Below are positions 51,724 through 55,449 of a stretch of DNA of 55,449 nucleotides, one piece after another. The position numbers and the translations under genes were made by a program. Below the pieces are notes generated by a model. The model made no database searches. It saw nothing but the letters and a program-made list of their open reading frames with translations, and was not told the origin of the DNA. The first letter of the stretch is position 1. Every line of letters begins with the position of its first letter. Source of the DNA: Roseomonas populi (GTDB lineage: Bacteria; Pseudomonadota; Alphaproteobacteria; Acetobacterales; Acetobacteraceae); NCBI RefSeq assembly GCF_024594815.1, contig NZ_JANJOU010000038.1, forward strand, positions 1-55,449, in the 5' to 3' direction.

Positions 51724-52302
51724 AGCGACGACACACCGCAGCACGAAGGGCTCGAAGCCCGGATCGCTACCGCGATCACCCCCGCCCTGACCCAGATGGG
51801 CTACGAGATCGTGCGCGTCATGGTCCAGGGCAAGGAACGCCCGACCGTGCAGATCATGGCCGACCGCGCCGATGGCAGCCTCATCAACGTCGAGGACTGC
51901 GAGGCCATCTCCCACACCGTCAGCGCCGTGCTGGACGTGGATGACCCCTTCCCCGGCGAGTGGAACCTCGAGGTCTCCTCCGCCGGCATCGACCGCCCGC
52001 TGACCCGCACGAAGGACTGGGTCCGCTTCGCCAGCCAGGTCGCGACGGTGGAGCTGAACATGCCGCAGGAGGGCCGGCGCCGCTTCCGCGGCCGCATCCT
52101 CTCCGCGGACGAGAACGAGGTGTGCCTGAAGCTCGATGAGGGCGGAGAGGTCACCCTGCCGCGCGGCAACATCCGCCGCGCCAAGCTGGTGCTGACGGAC
52201 GAGCTGATCGCCGCCACCGCCCAGCCCGAACCCGAGGACGACGGCGAGGGAGCCCCGAAGAAGGCTCCGAAGCGCTGGCGTCCCCCTTCCGAGAGGAACT
52301 GA
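51721..52302 (+). CDS. rimP: ribosome maturation factor RimP
   Basis: A 193-residue protein starting [20 protein letters not shown] at TTG 51721 (TTG 51715 possible); no ATG or ribosome site is available and the start codon lies in the terminator's U-tract. The N-terminal domain (about 12-90: [51 protein letters not shown]) and the Sm-like C-terminal domain (about 95-170: [20 protein letters not shown]) are normal; the Lys/Pro-rich tail is longer than in E. coli. It assists 30S subunit assembly in the cytoplasm. nusA follows after 5 bases. Confidence 0.93.
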   Translation: MSDDTPQHEGLEARIATAITPALTQMGYEIVRVMVQGKERPTVQIMADRADGSLINVEDCEAISHTVSAVLDVDDPFPGEWNLEVSSAGIDRPLTRTKDWVRFASQVATVELNMPQEGRRRFRGRILSADENEVCLKLDEGGEVTLPRGNIRRAKLVLTDELIAATAQPEPEDDGEGAPKKAPKRWRPPSERN

Positions 52303-52307
52303 GATCC

Positions 52308-54029
52308 ATGGCCGTCGATGTCGCGATCGCCCGCCCCGAGCTTCTCCAGGTGGCCGATGCCGTCGCCCGGGAGAAGATGATCGAGCGCGAAGAGGTGCTC
52401 GAGGCGATGGAGCAGGCCATGTCCAAGGCCGGCCGCGCCAAGTACGGCCAGGAAAAGGACATCCGCGCCACCATCGACCGCCGCAACGGCGAGGTGCGCC
52501 TCTCCCGCTGGACCGAGGTGGTGGAGCAGGAGCCGGTCGAGAACGAGGACACGCAGATCCCCCACCGGATCGCGGAGAAGATCAAGCCCGGCATCTCCGT
52601 CGGTGAGTTCATCGTCGATCCCCTCCCCCCGATCGACTTCGGCCGCATCGCAGCGCAGACCGCCAAGCAGGTCATCGTGCAGCGCGTGCGCGAGGTGGAG
52701 CGCAAGAAGCAGTTCGACGAGTACAAGGACCGCGTCGGCGAGATCATCAACGGCGTCGTCAAGCGCACCGAGTACGGGAACCTCATGGTCGATCTCGGCC
52801 GGGCCGAGGCCCTGCTGCGCCGCGACGAGACCATCCCGCGCGAGGCCTTCCGCAACGGCGACCGCGTGCGCGCCTATATCTACGACGTGCGCGAGGAGCA
52901 GCGCGGGCCGCAGATCTTCCTCTCCCGCACCCATCCCGGCTTCCTGGCGAAGCTCTTTGCCCAGGAGGTGCCGGAAATCTACGACGGCATCATCGAGATC
53001 AAGGCGGTGGCCCGCGACCCCGGCAGCCGCGCCAAGATGGCCGTGATCTCCCGCGACAGCTCCATCGACCCGGTCGGTGCCTGCGTCGGCATGCGCGGCT
53101 CGCGCGTGCAGGCGGTGGTGGCCGAGCTGCAGGGCGAGAAGATCGATATCATTCCCTGGTCCAACGACCAGCCGACCTTCATCGTGAACTCGCTGGCGCC
53201 CGCCGAGGTGACGAAGGTGGTGCTGGACGACGAGGGCCGCCGCGTCGAGGTGGTGGTGCCGGACGACCAGCTCAGCCTCGCCATCGGCCGCCGCGGCCAG
53301 AACGTGCGCCTCGCCTCCCAGCTCACCCGCTACGACGTAGACATCCTGACGGAGGCCGAGGAGAGCGAGCGGCGCCAGGCTGACTTCAGCAAGCGCACCT
53401 CCCTCTTCGTCGAGGGGCTGGACGTGGACGACATGATCGCCAGCCTGCTGGTGACCGAGGGCTTCTCCACGCTCGAGGAGATCCTGGAGACGGATGACGA
53501 GGAGCTCGCGGAGATCGAGGGCTTCGACGAGAACGTGGCCGCCGAGCTGAAGCGCCGTGCTCAGGCCAGCCTGGACCGCCGCGACGAGGAGCTGGACACG
53601 AAGCGCCGCGAGATGGGCGTGGACGACAAGGTCGGCGAGACCGGCGGCTTCACCCCCGCCATGATGGTCGCGCTCGGCGAGAAGGGCGTGAAGACGCTCG
53701 ACGACCTGGGCGACCTTGCTGCCGACGAGCTGATCGAGATCCTCGGCACGGACAGCGTGGACGAGGAAACCGCCAACGCCATCATCATGGCCGCGCGCCA
53801 GCGCGCCGGCTGGTTCGGCGAGGAGGAGCAGGCCGCGGCCGAGGCCGCCGCCGCCGAAGCGGCCGCCGAGGCCGCCGCGGCCCAGGCCGCCTATGACGAA
53901 GCGGGCGAGGAGCAGCCCGGGGACGACGGCGAAGAGCCGGCGGCCGAGGACGGCTCCGAGGAGAGCCCCGCGGAGAGCCCCGAGGGCACCGCCGAGGACG
54001 AGGGGGAGAACGGCGACGCCCGCGCCTGA
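52308..54029 (+). CDS. nusA: transcription termination/antitermination factor NusA
   Basis: A 573-residue RNA polymerase-binding factor. Domains in order: N-terminal domain (about 1-130), S1 (about 142-210; [20 protein letters not shown]), KH1 (about 230-290; [18 protein letters not shown]), KH2 (about 300-360; [20 protein letters not shown]), and two helix-hairpin-helix acidic repeats (about 385-445 and 455-510). An Ala/Glu-rich tail (about 510-573) follows, typical of alphaproteobacteria. It modulates pausing and termination and could act on the terminator in front of rimP, giving feedback in its own operon (inference). Confidence 0.97.
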   Translation: MAVDVAIARPELLQVADAVAREKMIEREEVLEAMEQAMSKAGRAKYGQEKDIRATIDRRNGEVRLSRWTEVVEQEPVENEDTQIPHRIAEKIKPGISVGEFIVDPLPPIDFGRIAAQTAKQVIVQRVREVERKKQFDEYKDRVGEIINGVVKRTEYGNLMVDLGRAEALLRRDETIPREAFRNGDRVRAYIYDVREEQRGPQIFLSRTHPGFLAKLFAQEVPEIYDGIIEIKAVARDPGSRAKMAVISRDSSIDPVGACVGMRGSRVQAVVAELQGEKIDIIPWSNDQPTFIVNSLAPAEVTKVVLDDEGRRVEVVVPDDQLSLAIGRRGQNVRLASQLTRYDVDILTEAEESERRQADFSKRTSLFVEGLDVDDMIASLLVTEGFSTLEEILETDDEELAEIEGFDENVAAELKRRAQASLDRRDEELDTKRREMGVDDKVGETGGFTPAMMVALGEKGVKTLDDLGDLAADELIEILGTDSVDEETANAIIMAARQRAGWFGEEEQAAAEAAAAEAAAEAAAAQAAYDEAGEEQPGDDGEEPAAEDGSEESPAESPEGTAEDEGENGDARA

Positions 54030-54942
54030 TCCCGAAACGCCCGGCAGGGCCGGCGAGGCCGACCCTGCCGCCGCGCAGGTCCCGGAAGCCGGCCTGCCCG
54101 ACCCTGAGGAGAAGGGCCCGCGACGCCGCTGCGTGGTGACGCGGGAGTCCCTCCCGAAGGAGGCGATGATCCGCTTCGTGCTCGGCCCGGACCGCGTCCT
54201 GGTGCCGGACCTCTCCGGGCGCATGCCCGGGCGGGGAATGTGGTTGAGCGCGCGCGGCGATGTGCTAGAACGCGCCCTGACCCGCGGGGCCTTCATGAAG
54301 GCGGCCCGCGGCCCGGTTCACCCCATCCCCGACCTTCGTGACACGATCGTCGATGGACTTCGGCGGCGCATCCGGGACCAGGTGGGGCTTGCGCGCCGCG
54401 CGGGCCAGGCCGTGGTGGGCTTCCAGCAGGCGCGCGAATGGCTGCAAACCGGCCGCGCCGCCCTGCTGGTGGAGGCGTCGGATGGAAGCGCCCCCGAGCG
54501 GGCGAGGCTGGTCGGGAGCTACGGCGTCCCGGTCGTCTCGGTGCTGGCGGCGACGGAGCTGGGTGCGGTGTTCGGTCGCGATCACGCGGTGCACGTGGCG
54601 ATAGCGCCGGGCCGGCTGGCCGAGGCCATCATGGCCGAGGCCGGGCGGCTCTCCGGCATGCTGTCCGCCTCGCCGGCCGCGGAGGCGCCCGCCGGGCGGC
54701 GCGGCAAGGCGCAGGGCAGGGATGCGGGCCGGAAGGCTGGCGCCGGCGCCCCGGCGTCGCCACATTCCGCGGAACAGGTTGGCCCCCACGGGGCCGGCCA
54801 GGATGAGGCGCCCCGACGGGGTGCCCAGAGGAAGGCGCCCCAGGGGGGCGCCGGAGGCCCGGCGTCCCGGAAGGGCGGCAGGCAGGGAACGCGCCCTCGG
54901 CGCGGAGGGGAGCCGGCCGTGCCAGTGACGCAAGAGCGATGA
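53893..54942 (+). CDS. ylxR: YlxR (DUF448) RNA-binding protein fused to an L7Ae-like domain; start uncertain
   Basis: The conserved part begins about residue 76 of this 349-residue frame: RRRCVVTRESLPKEAMIRFV and GRMPGRGMWLSARGD (YlxR fold), then IRDQVGLARRAGQAVVGFQQ and AALLVEASDGSAPERARLV (L7Ae/L30e-like domain). The tail (about 255-349) is basic and Gly/Arg-rich. The only ATG before the domain, 53893, overlaps nusA by 137 bases out of frame and would add an unlikely Arg/Pro stretch; no good GTG or TTG was found after it, so the true start may be non-canonical near the nusA stop. YlxR binds nucleic acids and is always between nusA and infB. Cytoplasmic. Confidence 0.8.
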   Translation: MTKRARSSPGTTAKSRRPRTAPRRAPRRAPRAPPRTRGRTATPAPDPETPGRAGEADPAAAQVPEAGLPDPEEKGPRRRCVVTRESLPKEAMIRFVLGPDRVLVPDLSGRMPGRGMWLSARGDVLERALTRGAFMKAARGPVHPIPDLRDTIVDGLRRRIRDQVGLARRAGQAVVGFQQAREWLQTGRAALLVEASDGSAPERARLVGSYGVPVVSVLAATELGAVFGRDHAVHVAIAPGRLAEAIMAEAGRLSGMLSASPAAEAPAGRRGKAQGRDAGRKAGAGAPASPHSAEQVGPHGAGQDEAPRRGAQRKAPQGGAGGPASRKGGRQGTRPRRGGEPAVPVTQER

Positions 54943-55130
54943 GCCGCTAGGCGGCCGGATGGCGAAGGGGCGAGAGGGAGTGATCCCCGCCGCCCCGGGG
55001 GACGCGCGAACAGCGCGGCCCGGGATCTCGTGCCCCTCAGGCGCGATATGGACATGATGGGTCGCCCAAGGCGGCCGGCACCTTTGGCCGGAAGGGTTGA
55101 TACCCCTCGGCAGGTGCGCTGGAGATCAGT
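54943..55130. other. 188-base gap before infB
   Basis: No gene is seen. The stretch is GC-rich, with a weak AGGGTTGATACCCCT self-pairing sequence near 55093. It may hold an internal promoter, but none could be fixed. Confidence 0.35.
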
Positions 55131-55449
55131 GTGGCGGACAGCAAGCTGGATACGGAAGGCTCGAACTCGGGCGGACGCATGAGCGACGACAACGGACAGG
55201 ATCAGAACAAGGGGCGCCTCTCCCTGCGCCCCGGCGGACGGATGGAACTCGGCAAGACCGAGCAGGCTGGCAGCGTGCGCCAGTCCTTCAGCCATGGCCG
55301 CAGCAAGACCGTGCAGGTCGAGGTTGTGAAGAAGCGGGCCGGCGGCCCGGGCGGCGCCCCCGCCCCGGCCGCTGCTGGCCCTGCCAAGCCGGCCGGCCCG
55401 CAGGCCGGTGGCCCCCGTGCCGGCGGCCCGCCGCGCGCGGGCGGCCCCC
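55131..55449 (+). CDS. infB: translation initiation factor IF-2, N-terminal fragment
   Basis: A frame from GTG 55131 (GGAG 6 bases upstream) runs out of the window after 106 residues; ATG 55179 is a later alternative. The segment RLSLRPGGRMELGKT, SVRQSFSHGRSKTVQVEVV (about 29-65) is the conserved IF2-associated domain of alphaproteobacteria, followed by the usual Ala/Gly/Pro linker. Position after nusA-ylxR confirms the call. The GTPase part lies outside. Confidence 0.92.
   Translation, partial: MADSKLDTEGSNSGGRMSDDNGQDQNKGRLSLRPGGRMELGKTEQAGSVRQSFSHGRSKTVQVEVVKKRAGGPGGAPAPAAAGPAKPAGPQAGGPRAGGPPRAGGP

Overview
The window is very GC-rich DNA (about 70% by eye) from a bacterial chromosome, most likely an alphaproteobacterium of the Acetobacteraceae, Roseomonas-like. 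Three things point there: three separate TctC/Bug-type periplasmic receptors, the gene order metK - trmB - rimP - nusA - ylxR - infB at the right end, and intergenic hairpins of the GGGGCTCCGCCCC type common in this class. The taxonomic call is inference; no rRNA, tRNA or CRISPR array was seen.

Left part (1-9673): a minus-strand catabolic operon, divergent from its probable GntR/FCD regulator. In transcription order it encodes a fumarylacetoacetate-hydrolase-family enzyme, a TctC receptor, an ACMSD-like amidohydrolase, a two-domain extradiol (VOC) dioxygenase, a FAD aromatic hydroxylase, a second TctC receptor, a secreted alpha/beta hydrolase and the start of an MFS transporter. Together they suggest uptake, hydroxylation and meta-cleavage of an unidentified aromatic ester or acid. 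Next (9698-17799, all minus) come a GH3-type acyl-amido synthetase overlapping a penicillin-acylase lipoprotein, an HpxZ-like protein, an SDR, a short 6-phosphogluconate dehydrogenase and a flavin monooxygenase.

Middle (17897-35553): hydantoinase A/B genes, a divergent FAD amine/amino-acid oxidase, an Lrp regulator, DUF6356, DinB, an ABC-F ATPase, nhaA, ndk, a large PAS/GAF hybrid histidine kinase, and a complete tctC-tctB-tctA set in which tctC is separated from tctBA by a repeat element. A roughly 250-bp structured element recurs in intergenic gaps here (three full copies, one inverted double copy, one half copy) and sits directly behind stop codons.

Right part (35838-55449): an operon of a secreted protein with five cysteine-paired repeats and a secreted EF-hand protein; a polyprenyl-type GT2 glycosyltransferase and two large GT-C-like membrane proteins; PRC-barrel, dapB, DUF7002, DUF3309, SYLF and Ldh-family genes; an AT-rich island with a lone eukaryote-like Ser/Thr kinase; a DUF4096 transposase-derived protein with a nearly leaderless promoter; then the metK to infB housekeeping block. 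Between metK and trmB lies a promoter-terminator unit that looks like an 84-nt small RNA with three C-rich hairpin loops. As given, trmB is frameshifted by a 107-bp C-rich insertion flanked by a 24-bp direct repeat, possibly an assembly error. rimP is preceded by a promoter plus intrinsic terminator whose U-tract contains the rimP start codon.

Five promoter-like pairs in the window all have the form TTGNCN-N17-TANNNN, which gives a consistent picture of the housekeeping promoter in this genome.
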